46,779 bases of DNA from Limivivens faecihominis. GTDB taxonomy: Bacteria > Bacillota > Clostridia > Lachnospirales > Lachnospiraceae. The notes beneath the pieces are model-generated. The model saw only the letters and a program-made list of their open reading frames with translations, had not been told where the DNA came from and ran no database searches. Positions 16,645 to 24,842 of this stretch are shown one piece after another (within the stretch, counting starts at the first letter, position 1; each line of letters begins with the position of its first letter). The stretch lies in NCBI RefSeq assembly GCF_020686945.1, contig NZ_JAJEPR010000026.1, forward strand, positions 1-46,779, given 5' to 3'. Both the position numbers and the translations under genes were made by a program.

Positions 16645-17580
16645 ATGAAAGCAAATCAAACCAAAGTGAAAAAGAAAGGCCGTACGGTCAGAGCTTTCAA
16701 GAGAGATCTGTCGCTCTGGCTGTTCTGTGTGCCGGGTGTGGTGCTGACATTTATTTTCAGCTACATTCCCATGTACGGTATTCAGCTGGCCTTCCGGAGG
16801 TACAATGCGAAAGCCGGTATCCTGGGAAGCCCGTGGGTAGGTCTTTACTACTTCCAGAGGTTCTTCTCATCCCCGTATTTCGGAACGACGATCAAGAACA
16901 CGTTGATCCTGAGTCTGTATGGACTGCTCGTATCCTTCCCGCTTCCGATCATCCTGGCTCTGATGCTGAACTCTCTCCGGTTCAAAAAATACCGTAAAGT
17001 CATTCAGACCGTAACTTACGCGCCGAACTTCATTTCTACTGTAGTTATGTGTGGTATGATCACCCTGTTCCTTTCACCGTCGATCGGTGTCATCAACCAG
17101 ATCATGAAATCCATGGGCATTGATGCCGTGAACTTCATGGCGAAGAAAGAGTACTGGAGACATATTTATGTATGGACCGGCGTATGGCAGAGTACCGGAT
17201 GGAGTTCCGTTATCTACTTTGCGGCTCTGGCGGGCATCAGTCCGGAACTTCATGAGGCGGCAAAGGTTGACGGAGCGACCAAGTTCCAGCTGATCCGTTA
17301 TATCGATCTTCCGTCTATCCTTCCGACAGCAACGATCCTTCTGATCATGAACTGCGGAAGCATCCTTTCCATCGGATTTGAGAAAGCTTACCTTCTGCAG
17401 AACAGCCTGAACGGAAGCGTATCCGAGATCATTTCCACTTATGTATATAAGGTTGGTCTGGTAAATAACGATATGTCATACTCCACAGCCATTGGTCTTT
17501 TCAACACCGTTGTAAACCTGGTGCTGCTGATCATTGTGAATAAGGCATCCGATAAGATGTCAGGAAACAGTCTGTGGTAG
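16645..17580 (+). CDS. Sugar ABC transporter permease, LplB type
   Basis: Membrane subunit of a binding-protein-dependent importer for complex oligosaccharides. It has 311 residues and six predicted helices. The cytoplasmic EAA loop HEAAKVDGATKFQLIRYIDL contacts the ATPase. The N-terminal helix (LFCVPGVVLTFIFSYIPMYG) is typical of LplB/YtcP-system permeases that handle large glycans. The start at 16645 has AAAGGAGGAG upstream; the in-frame extension to 16510 has no ribosome binding site. It is the first gene of the importer operon, 13 bp from the second permease. No ATPase gene is nearby, so a shared MsmK/UgpC-type ATPase encoded elsewhere is expected. Confidence 0.92.
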   Translation: MKANQTKVKKKGRTVRAFKRDLSLWLFCVPGVVLTFIFSYIPMYGIQLAFRRYNAKAGILGSPWVGLYYFQRFFSSPYFGTTIKNTLILSLYGLLVSFPLPIILALMLNSLRFKKYRKVIQTVTYAPNFISTVVMCGMITLFLSPSIGVINQIMKSMGIDAVNFMAKKEYWRHIYVWTGVWQSTGWSSVIYFAALAGISPELHEAAKVDGATKFQLIRYIDLPSILPTATILLIMNCGSILSIGFEKAYLLQNSLNGSVSEIISTYVYKVGLVNNDMSYSTAIGLFNTVVNLVLLIIVNKASDKMSGNSLW

Positions 17581-17593
17581 GAGGAAACTGAAC

Positions 17594-18523
17594 ATGAAAA
17601 AAGAAAATTACAATATGAAAACAAAACCTGTAAAGCGATGCAGGGAAGATGTGATCTTCGATACGGTCATCTTCATCATCCTGACGCTGATCCTGTTTGT
17701 TGTGGCCTATCCGCTTTACTGGGTTATTATTTCTTCCTTCAGCGATCCGACAGCTGTATCTGCCGGTAAGGTTCTGCTCCGTCCCATGGGTTTTACCCTG
17801 AAGGGATATGCAGAGGTATTCAAAAACAGTCAGGTCATGCGGGGCTTCTTCAACTCCATCGTGATCACCTTCGTTGGTGTCTGTGTAAACCTGGCAGTTA
17901 CCCTTCCCACCGCTTATGCGCTTTCCCGTGACAATTTCTCCGGAAAGAAGCCGATCACCGTATTTTACATGATCACGATGTTCTTCGGCGGCGGAATGAT
18001 CCCGACTTACCTGGTTGTTAAAAACATGCAGCTGCTGAATACGATCTGGGCGCTGGTGCTTCCGGGCTGCTTAAGTGTTTACAACATGATCGTGGCAAGA
18101 ACTTTCTTCAAATCCAATATTTCCGAGGAGCTTTATGAGGCGGGTGAGATCGATGGCTGTACGCAGTCCAGATTCTTCTTCCAGATCGCACTGCCGCTGT
18201 CCAAAGCGATCATCGCGATCATGGTCCTCTATTATGGAGTTGGCCACTGGAACAGCTATTTCTCAGCTCTGCTTTATATTTCCGATCAGGATAAGTACCC
18301 CTTACAGCTGGTACTGAGAAACATCCTGATCACTAACCAGACGGCTCTTTCACAGACGGCTACCACCGCTGCAGCCCGTGCAGCCCTGCAGGAACAGCAG
18401 CAGCTCATTGATGTTATGAAATATTCTCTGATCATTATCAGTAGTGTGCCGGTCCTGATCATGTATCCGCTGGTACAGAAGCATTTTGTAAAAGGTGTTA
18501 TGATCGGTTCCGTAAAGGGCTGA
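17594..18523 (+). CDS. Sugar ABC transporter permease, YtcP type
   Basis: Second membrane subunit of the same importer, 309 aa with six predicted helices. The EAA-type loop reads YEAGEIDGCTQSRFFFQIAL, a slightly divergent but recognisable motif. WVIISSFSDPTAV near the N-terminus is typical of carbohydrate permease subunits of this class. AGGAGG precedes the start. It ends 122 bp before the binding-protein gene. The gap contains GC-rich inverted segments (around 18555-18605) that may modulate the stoichiometry between permease and binding protein. Confidence 0.92.
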   Translation: MKKENYNMKTKPVKRCREDVIFDTVIFIILTLILFVVAYPLYWVIISSFSDPTAVSAGKVLLRPMGFTLKGYAEVFKNSQVMRGFFNSIVITFVGVCVNLAVTLPTAYALSRDNFSGKKPITVFYMITMFFGGGMIPTYLVVKNMQLLNTIWALVLPGCLSVYNMIVARTFFKSNISEELYEAGEIDGCTQSRFFFQIALPLSKAIIAIMVLYYGVGHWNSYFSALLYISDQDKYPLQLVLRNILITNQTALSQTATTAAARAALQEQQQLIDVMKYSLIIISSVPVLIMYPLVQKHFVKGVMIGSVKG

Positions 18524-18645
18524 TACACCGAAAACTTTTAACGATTTATTTTCCGCCGGCGTCTGACAATACGAACCCGGTCATCCCATAAGGGGCGTCG
18601 GGCGGTATGATAAATGGAACATTTTATTATGAGGAGGACAAAACA

Positions 18646-20346
18646 ATGAAAAGAAAAACCGTTGTCGCTTTACTGGCAGCTTCCATGATCTTAAGCATGG
18701 CAATGCCCGCAGCAGCAAGTGATTCCACCGAGGAAACCACAGAAGTTACTACAGAAGCAGCTACAGAAGCAGCTACAGAAGCAGCTACAGAAGCAGCAGC
18801 TGAGGCAGATGCGAGTCAGCCGATCACCAAGGCAGAGGATCTGGATCCGGCTATCGCAGCAACCACCGCTGAGACCACACAGGAGCTTCCGCTGGTAGCG
18901 AACGAGGGAGATGCAAGCTTCTCCATGTTCGTAGATGATTCCAGTGCTACCGGTGAGTTCGTAATGATGGATGAGCTGAAGAAACAGACCAATGTAGACG
19001 TTGAGCTTCGTCTGTTCCCGTACGAGACCGCTACCGAGAGACTGAACCTGGACCTGAACTCCGGTGACTATGCAGATGTTATCGCCGGCTGGACCTTAAG
19101 TGATAGCCTGATCCTGAACTACGGCGTAAACCAGGGCGTATTTGTTCCGCTGGAGGAGTACTTCGAGAAGTCCTGCCCGAAGATCACCGAGATCCTGAAC
19201 CTTAAGGGTGTCAGAGAGAAAATGACCGCTCCGGACGGACATATCTACAGCATTCCTTATGTAGTAGAGGATGATCTTGTTGGTTATACACCGTACATCA
19301 ACGGCCAGTGGCTGGAGAACCTGGGTCTTGAGATGCCTACCACCACCGATGAGTTTGAGGCAGTTCTTCAGGCCTTCAAGGACCAGGATGCCAACGGAAA
19401 CGGAGATACTACCGATGAGATTCCGTTCTCCACAGACCCGAACAACAAACACATCGAGGCAATGGCTGGTTACTTCGGAATGCCGATGAACAAAAAAGGT
19501 CTGGCAATTGTTGACGGTGAGACCGTATACGGCGGTGTCAGCTCCAAATACCGTGAATTCCTTTCCTGGTTCAGCGGCATGTATCAGAAAGGCCTGATCG
19601 ATACCGAGCTTTATACACAGGACAGCTCCACCTGGGAAGGAAAAGGAAGCAGAGATCTGTACGGCGTATCCATCGCTTACGGAAGCAACGAGTTCTCCGG
19701 TATCGCACGGGGTCCGGAGAAGAGTGTATGGGATGTTCTGCCGGTACTGAACACCGAGAATGGCGGTATCTGGCTGCGTGATACCAGTGGATTCAGCGTA
19801 TACAGAACCCAGGTTGTTGTAACCGACAATGCAGAGGATCCGGAACTGATCTGCCGCTGGTTCGACAATGCATTCTCTCTTGAGAACGGTATCGGAATTT
19901 CCACCGGCCCGGTTGGCACCATCGTTACCAAAGAGGATGACGGCTATCATGTAATCGATAAATCCACTCTGTCTGAAGAGGATCAGGAGAAATATTCCTG
20001 GGCAAACCTGTGGCCGCAGGCAGTTTCAAAATATATGCCGGCTGGCTTCCGTCTGGTAGAGGCAAATCCGGACTACGATGAGAAAGCTGCCGTAGAGAAG
20101 ATTTATGAGCCGAACATGACTGAGGGTGTGATCGAGGAAAACTGGATTGATATGGGCAGCATCGATACTTATGCAGATATCAGTACCGCTATCAAAGATT
20201 ACTTCGAGCAGCAGCAGGCTATGTTCGTAGCAGGCGAGCAGGATATCAACGATGACGCTACCTGGCAGGCATATGTAGATGGTATGTATGCTCTGGGTCT
20301 TGAGGACTGGCTGTCCATTCAGGGTATCAGCACCATCGCTGAGTAA
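18646..20346 (+). CDS. Extracellular solute-binding protein of the importer (no lipobox Cys)
   Basis: Substrate-capturing subunit for the LplB/YtcP-type permeases, expected outside the membrane. It has 566 residues, the large size usual for binders of complex glycans. The signal peptide spans about residues 1-25 (MKRKTVVALLAASMILS, then PAAAS). No cysteine follows the hydrophobic core, so the usual lipoprotein anchor is missing and a Sec/SPI cleavage after AAA or AAS is predicted. A Thr/Glu/Ala-rich linker with TEAA repeats (about residues 32-52) precedes the ligand-binding domain, which begins around residue 75. The start at 18646 has GAGGAGG upstream. How the protein stays at the cell surface is unclear; it may interact with the permeases or the wall directly. 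Confidence 0.88.
   Translation: MKRKTVVALLAASMILSMAMPAAASDSTEETTEVTTEAATEAATEAATEAAAEADASQPITKAEDLDPAIAATTAETTQELPLVANEGDASFSMFVDDSSATGEFVMMDELKKQTNVDVELRLFPYETATERLNLDLNSGDYADVIAGWTLSDSLILNYGVNQGVFVPLEEYFEKSCPKITEILNLKGVREKMTAPDGHIYSIPYVVEDDLVGYTPYINGQWLENLGLEMPTTTDEFEAVLQAFKDQDANGNGDTTDEIPFSTDPNNKHIEAMAGYFGMPMNKKGLAIVDGETVYGGVSSKYREFLSWFSGMYQKGLIDTELYTQDSSTWEGKGSRDLYGVSIAYGSNEFSGIARGPEKSVWDVLPVLNTENGGIWLRDTSGFSVYRTQVVVTDNAEDPELICRWFDNAFSLENGIGISTGPVGTIVTKEDDGYHVIDKSTLSEEDQEKYSWANLWPQAVSKYMPAGFRLVEANPDYDEKAAVEKIYEPNMTEGVIEENWIDMGSIDTYADISTAIKDYFEQQQAMFVAGEQDINDDATWQAYVDGMYALGLEDWLSIQGISTIAE
18739..18798 (+). repeat. Five tandem 12-bp units inside the binding-protein gene
   Basis: The unit ACAGAAGCAGCT occurs three times exactly (18751-18786), flanked by one degenerate unit at 18739 and one ending in CA at 18787. 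Each encodes TEAA or TEVT. A coding minisatellite likely to vary in copy number among strains. Confidence 0.85.
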
Positions 20347-20370
20347 TTGAAACAACCGGGCGTAAGCCTG

Positions 20371-20404
20371 TGACCGGTTTGCCCATCGCGGGGGCAGCCG
20401 GTCT
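20371..20404 (+). other. GC-rich stem-loop downstream of the binding-protein gene
   Basis: GACCGG and TGCC pair with GGCA and CCGGTC with small bulges. Such hairpins after binding-protein genes often protect the transcript from 3' decay; that role is inference. Confidence 0.45.
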
Positions 20405-20462
20405 ATCCCGGTGAACTGGGAACGGATCCGGGATTTATAGAATGAACAATGAGGTTCGAGTT

Positions 20463-20499
20463 AAAAAGGCATATTACAGTTATAGTAATATGCCTTTTT
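20463..20499 (+). terminator. Terminator or attenuator between the importer and the GH29 gene
   Basis: A perfect 15-bp stem (20463-20477 with 20485-20499) with a 7-base loop begins with AAAAAGGC and ends with GCCTTTTT. It lies upstream of the chosen GH29 start and should reduce read-through from the highly expressed importer genes. Confidence 0.75.
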
Positions 20500-20522
20500 C
20501 CATGAAAGGAGAGCAGCGCATT

Positions 20523-21812
20523 ATGATGCAGGACTGGTTCAGAAAAGCACGACTTGGAATTTTTATTCATTATGGTATTTATGCAGTGGGGGATGTGTCA
20601 GAATCCTGGTCCTTCCACAACGGAAACATTTCTTATGAGGATTATATGAAGCAGTGCGAGGGTTTCACCGCTTCCAAATATGATCCGAAAAAGTGGGCGG
20701 CTCTCTTTAAGAAAGCCGGAGCCGACTATGTGGTAATGACATCCAAACACCACGACGGCGTGGCCCTTTTTGACACAAAATACAGCGACCTGAACGTGCT
20801 GAAAAAGACACCGGCAGGCCGTGATCTTGTAAAAGAATATGTGGAAGCTGTCCGTGAGGCAGGAATGAAAGTCGGAATCTACTATTCTCTGATCGACTGG
20901 TCTGATCCCAGATACCGGAGCGTTTACCCGGAGGGAGCCAAGAGAGAAGACTGCCTGAACGATATTTACGGTTCACCGGCAGGCGGCGAGGAAGATCCCG
21001 CAAAGTGGGAGGAGTTCCTGAAATTCAACAATAATCAGCTGGGCGAGCTCATGACCAACTACGGTACCGTGGATCTTCTGTGGTTCGACGGCGACTGGGA
21101 GCGCAGCGCCAACCAGTGGCATATGAAGGAGTTCCGGGAGTATCTCCATTCCCTGAATCCGGACGTAATTCTGAACTCCCGTATGCAGGGCTACGGCGAC
21201 TACGAGACTCCGGAGCAGGGAATCCCGCTCTACGGACCGGAAGGCGAGTGGGAGTTCTGTACCACGATCAACGATTCCTGGGGCTACCGCCCGTCTGACA
21301 ACGATTACAAGACCAGCGGCCAGATCATCCGGATGTTCTGCGACTGCATCACTCTGGGGGGAAGGATGCTTCTCGACGTGGGACCGAAGGAGGATGGTAC
21401 GCTGGATGAGAGACAGGAGAAGGTTCTCGAGGATCTTGGAACCTGGATTTCCGATCACGATGAGGCCGTACACGGCACAGGAAAAGGTCTGAACTACGCA
21501 CAGTTCCTGGGTGGAAGCACGCTCTCCGCAGACAAGAAGACGATCTATCTCTTCGTTTATGACACACCGAGGGAGGCTCTCTGCGTCAAGGGCGTGAAGA
21601 CTCCGGTGAAAAAGGTAACGGTTCTCCACACAGGCGAGGAGCTTCGTTTCTCCTATACAGGAGCCCTTCCCTGGAGCGGTATCCCGGGAACCTTATGGAT
21701 CTGGGCTGAGGGTATGAAAGAGCATCCCTTTGCAACGGTTCTGAAGGTGGAACTGGAAGGTGAGATCACCTACAACCTGGGTCACGGCGAGGTAGTAACC
21801 TGTAACGACTAA
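20523..21812 (+). CDS. GH29 alpha-L-fucosidase
   Basis: Retaining alpha-L-fucosidase acting in the cytoplasm on imported fucosylated oligosaccharides. The 429-aa protein (from 20523) starts MMQDWFRKARLGIFIHYG, the conserved GH29 opening. It has VVMTSKHHDGVALF and the nucleophile motif LLWFDGDW with D189. No signal peptide is visible. An in-frame ATG at 20442 is possible, but its first codons run through a perfect 15-bp terminator stem and it lacks a good ribosome binding site. The chosen start has AAAGGAG upstream, though with about 11 bases spacing. It probably forms an operon with the GH18 gene 86 bp downstream. Fucose removal fits N-glycan or mucin-type substrates; linkage preference is unknown. 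Confidence 0.92.
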   Translation: MMQDWFRKARLGIFIHYGIYAVGDVSESWSFHNGNISYEDYMKQCEGFTASKYDPKKWAALFKKAGADYVVMTSKHHDGVALFDTKYSDLNVLKKTPAGRDLVKEYVEAVREAGMKVGIYYSLIDWSDPRYRSVYPEGAKREDCLNDIYGSPAGGEEDPAKWEEFLKFNNNQLGELMTNYGTVDLLWFDGDWERSANQWHMKEFREYLHSLNPDVILNSRMQGYGDYETPEQGIPLYGPEGEWEFCTTINDSWGYRPSDNDYKTSGQIIRMFCDCITLGGRMLLDVGPKEDGTLDERQEKVLEDLGTWISDHDEAVHGTGKGLNYAQFLGGSTLSADKKTIYLFVYDTPREALCVKGVKTPVKKVTVLHTGEELRFSYTGALPWSGIPGTLWIWAEGMKEHPFATVLKVELEGEITYNLGHGEVVTCND

Positions 21813-21898
21813 GTATTTTGGGGGGAGGCAGGAGAGCGGAGCGTACAGGCTCTCCTGCCAGAATGAAAGAGCAGGAATAACAACAGAAGGGATAGAAC

Positions 21899-22912
21899 AT
21901 GAAAAAAGTAATCGGCTATGTAAGCACAAAAGATCTTGGAACACTGAAAGAACAGGATATTAAAAATCTGGATGTCATCAATATTGCTTTCGGACTCATT
22001 GAGCGTCACCGGGTTGTTTGGGATTCTTGCGGAAATGAAGAATATTTGCCGAAGATCCGGGAGATCAACCCGGACATTAAGATCGTACTGTCTGTGGGCG
22101 GCTGGGGAGCCGACGGTTTCTCCCAGGCGGCAAGAACCGAGGAGGGAAGAGCCCTTTTTGCAGTCAGCGCTGTTTCTCTGGTGGAAACCTACGGCCTGGA
22201 CGGCATTGACATCGACTGGGAGTACCCGGGAACCTCTTTGGCCGGCATCGGTTCCCATGTCAATGATAAGGAAAATTACACGCTGCTTCTGAAGGCTCTC
22301 CGGGAGTCTCTGAATCATATGGAGGGCGAGAAGTCTCTTTCCGTGGCTGTGGGCGGCGACGTGTACTTTGCTCTTCAGACTGATATGAAGGCAGCCAGCA
22401 AATATCTGGACTATGTACAGCTCATGACCTATGACCTCCAGGGCGGCTTCCAGAAAGTCACCGGCCACCATGCAGCCCTCTATCACTCTGAGGGAAATCT
22501 TCTGGATGTCTGCGTGGACAAGGCTGTCAAAGCCTTCCATGAGGCCGGCGTTCCCATGGAGAAACTGATCCTGGGCGTTCCTTTTTATTCCAGACAGTGG
22601 AACGGTGTCAAAGGAGGAGGCTGCCGCCATGGACTCGGAATGGAGGCCGACAGCGTTGGCGGCTACGGCGGAGACTACGCGGAGCTCAAAGCCGACTGGA
22701 TCGGAAAGAATGGTTTTGTGAGATACTGGGACGAGGTGGCAAAAGTGCCGTATCTTTTTGATGGAAAGACCTTCGTGAGCTACGAAGATGAAGAGTCCCT
22801 GGGAGGGAAGATTGAGTACCTCAAGGAAATGGGGATGGGGGGAATTATGTTCTGGGAATATAAGTGTGATCCCTCAGGGGAGCTGCTCGGATATATCCGG
22901 GAGCAGCTTTGA
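21899..22912 (+). CDS. GH18 family enzyme (cytoplasmic chitinase or endo-beta-N-acetylglucosaminidase type)
   Basis: Family 18 glycosidases cut beta-1,4 bonds after an N-acetylglucosamine by substrate-assisted catalysis. The signature DxxDxDxE is complete: DGIDIDWE with D101, D104, D106 and the acid E108. SVGGWG precedes it and QLMTYDL follows, as in the family barrel. It has 337 aa, a single domain, no signal peptide and no binding modules. A secreted chitinase is therefore unlikely. Intracellular cleavage of chitobiose-containing oligosaccharides fits its GH29/GH38/GH130 neighbours (inference). The start is preceded by AGAAGGG. It is the last gene of the glycan locus, followed by a large fold-back element. 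Confidence 0.88.
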   Translation: MKKVIGYVSTKDLGTLKEQDIKNLDVINIAFGLIERHRVVWDSCGNEEYLPKIREINPDIKIVLSVGGWGADGFSQAARTEEGRALFAVSAVSLVETYGLDGIDIDWEYPGTSLAGIGSHVNDKENYTLLLKALRESLNHMEGEKSLSVAVGGDVYFALQTDMKAASKYLDYVQLMTYDLQGGFQKVTGHHAALYHSEGNLLDVCVDKAVKAFHEAGVPMEKLILGVPFYSRQWNGVKGGGCRHGLGMEADSVGGYGGDYAELKADWIGKNGFVRYWDEVAKVPYLFDGKTFVSYEDEESLGGKIEYLKEMGMGGIMFWEYKCDPSGELLGYIREQL

Positions 22913-22948
22913 TGGAAAGCTGAGGAAAACATACTTGAGGGGGCCCGC

Positions 22949-23105
22949 TTTAGAAAATAAGGGGCTTACGTCATACTGTTACGCAGTGATGATATGGTGT
23001 TTTGTTATTCATATTGAAGATTTGAATTGTTGGATTTCAATATGAGACATCAAATACCATATTATCGCTATGTATCAGCCTGACGTAAGCCCCTTATTTT
23101 CTAAA
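22949..23105. repeat. 157-bp fold-back element (MITE-like or large RNA hairpin)
   Basis: The outer 25 bases (22949-22973) are the exact reverse complement of 23081-23105. The next 45 positions inward (22974-23018 with 23036-23080) align without gaps: 32 Watson-Crick pairs, six G-U-compatible pairs and seven mismatches. The loop is 17 bases. There is no ORF and no clear target-site duplication. It lies between two converging genes (GH18 and MATE) and would block read-through in both directions. Arms this long with complete pairing exceed a normal terminator. Confidence 0.75.
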
Positions 23106-23124
23106 AATGCCAATGGGGGTTCGA

Positions 23125-23154
23125 AGGGGGCGAGCGGCTTTGGAGCCGCCCCCT
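23125..23154 (-). terminator. GC-rich hairpin next to the fold-back element
   Basis: AGGGGGC and GGCT (23125-23139, with a four-base bulge) pair with AGCCGCCCCCT (23144-23154). No U-tract is visible, so it is only a weak terminator candidate for the opposing MATE gene. Confidence 0.35.
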
Positions 23155-23187
23155 CGATTTCCTCTACGCTTTCCAAAAGCCTACATT

Positions 23188-24564
23188 TTATTTTAAATCC
23201 CTAGTCGCGCCGCGTCCCCAATGCCGTTTGGTATAATACGCAAAATACAGAACGAACAGGATCGCTGTCAGTACCCAGGATCCGGGGTAGGAGAAGATAA
23301 TAGTCTCCACAGCCCGGTGACTCGGAACGAAGAAGAAGATCCAGAGTATTCGGGTGACGCAGATACCGCCGCAGGTCAGGAGCATGGGGATCAGCACATT
23401 GCCGGCTCCGCGAAGTGCTCCGGAGAAGATCTCGATGAAGACGAAGGGCGCATAGGCAGGGACAATGATCTGCATGATCCGTACACCGATCGAAAGAACC
23501 TCTGCATCGGTGGTAAAGAGCGACAGCAGGAATTTTCCAAGGAAAAGATACATGAGCGCTGACAGGGTGAGCGCTGTGGCAAGATCCATACAAAAGCAGA
23601 CACGGACACTCTTCTTCATGCGGTCGATCTTTCCGGCACCGTAGTTCTGGCCCACGAAAGTGGTGATGGCGACACCGAAGGCGCTGCTGATCATCCAGTA
23701 GAAGGAATCGACCTTTCCGAAAGCGGTCCAAGCGGCCATTGTGTCCGTTCCGAAGGAGTTCAGGGCGGTCTGGATTACCATGTTGGCGATGTTGTACATG
23801 GTGGACTGAAGGCCGGAAGGAAGGCCGATCTTCAGCAGCATGGAGAGGGGCGCTGCGTGAAGGTGGATCTTGCGGAGGTCCAGCCGGTAAATATCTTTGG
23901 TCCGCATCAGATTCCGGAGGATCAGAACGGAGCTTAAAGCCTGGGAGATCAGGGTTCCAAGAGCCACGCCGAGGACTCCCATATGGAAGACCATCACCAG
24001 GAGAAGGTCCAGGAAAATGTTGCAGAAGCAGCAGAAGATCAGGAAATACAGCGGATTTTTGGAATCGCCTACCGCCCGCAGGATGCCGGAACCAATGTTA
24101 TAGATAAAGATGAAAATAATTCCGCCGAAATAAAATCGAAGATAAAGCAGGGAATCTGCCATCAGATATTCCGGTGTGTTCATGAGACGCAGAATGATCG
24201 GGGAGAGCACAATTCCCAGAATCGAGATCACGAAGCTTCCCACGATGGAAAAGGCAATGGCCGTGTGAAGAGTATCCTGAAGATTTTTTTCATCGCGCGC
24301 CCCGTAATACTGGGCGATGATAACCGTCGCACCGGAAGAAAGGCCAACGAAGAAGCCGACGATCAGGTTAATGATCTGGCTGGAAGAGCCGCCCACGCAG
24401 GCCAGAGCCTCTTTTCCGACAAACCGGCCCACCACCATGGCGTCCGCCGTGTTGTAAAGCTGCTGGAAAAAGGTTCCCAGAAGAATGGGAAAGAAGAAAT
24501 AGAGAAGCTGCTTCCAGATGATACCCTCCGTGATCTGGTTCACGGTTTTTTCTGTTTGTTTCAT
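23188..24564 (-). CDS. MATE family efflux transporter
   Basis: Second intact MATE transporter in the window, 458 aa with about 12 hydrophobic segments. Characteristic stretches are FFFPILLGTFFQQLYNTADAM, then GFFVGLSSGATVIIAQYYGA, and in the second half GVAITTFVGQNYGAGKIDR. The start at 24564 (MKQTEK) has AGGGGG 10 bases upstream; the longer frame to 24591 includes the ribosome binding site itself. It is only distantly similar to the MATE gene at 2642, so this is not a local duplication. It is divergent from the M18 peptidase. Substrate unknown. Confidence 0.92.
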   Translation of the reverse strand: MKQTEKTVNQITEGIIWKQLLYFFFPILLGTFFQQLYNTADAMVVGRFVGKEALACVGGSSSQIINLIVGFFVGLSSGATVIIAQYYGARDEKNLQDTLHTAIAFSIVGSFVISILGIVLSPIILRLMNTPEYLMADSLLYLRFYFGGIIFIFIYNIGSGILRAVGDSKNPLYFLIFCCFCNIFLDLLLVMVFHMGVLGVALGTLISQALSSVLILRNLMRTKDIYRLDLRKIHLHAAPLSMLLKIGLPSGLQSTMYNIANMVIQTALNSFGTDTMAAWTAFGKVDSFYWMISSAFGVAITTFVGQNYGAGKIDRMKKSVRVCFCMDLATALTLSALMYLFLGKFLLSLFTTDAEVLSIGVRIMQIIVPAYAPFVFIEIFSGALRGAGNVLIPMLLTCGGICVTRILWIFFFVPSHRAVETIIFSYPGSWVLTAILFVLYFAYYTKRHWGRGATRDLK

Positions 24565-24652
24565 GATGTAAGATCCCCCTAAAAATGACATTTTGCGGAC
24601 AAAAATACGCCGCCGGACAGCCCGTCCAGCGACATGTTCTCTACTAATTATA

Positions 24653-24681
24653 TATCTATCCTATCCGTGGCTGTTTGTCAA
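24653..24681 (-). promoter_or_regulatory. Predicted promoter of the second MATE gene
   Basis: On the minus strand a consensus TTGACA (24681-24676) is followed after 17 bp by TAGATA (24658-24653), with TATAAT a few bases further. Confidence 0.6.
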
Positions 24682-24717
24682 GACGCTGATGCGACCTTTT
24701 CCGCCTTTATCTGTCGG

Positions 24718-24746
24718 TTGACAGTCCGGTGGAAACGTGGGAAAAT
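24718..24746 (+). promoter_or_regulatory. Candidate promoter of the M18 aminopeptidase gene
   Basis: TTGACA at 24718-24723 and GAAAAT at 24741-24746 have 17-bp spacing. The -10 is poor; the -35 is perfect. It lies divergent to the MATE promoter about 40 bp away. Confidence 0.4.
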
Positions 24747-24842
24747 GAAGGGAATGAACAGGGAGATTTGAGAAGATCTGCCTGACACTATAGAAGCAGA
24801 AAGAAGTTTTTGATAACTGCGAAAAATGTTAAGGAAGGAAAG

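Noticed and set aside
18739..18798. CRISPR-like short tandem repeat
   Set aside because: 12-bp units without spacers, in frame inside the binding-protein linker; a coding minisatellite, not CRISPR.
22949..23105. Ordinary rho-independent terminator
   Set aside because: The paired region is 70 positions long and the T-run lies inside the arm; too large for a normal terminator, though it may stop transcription.
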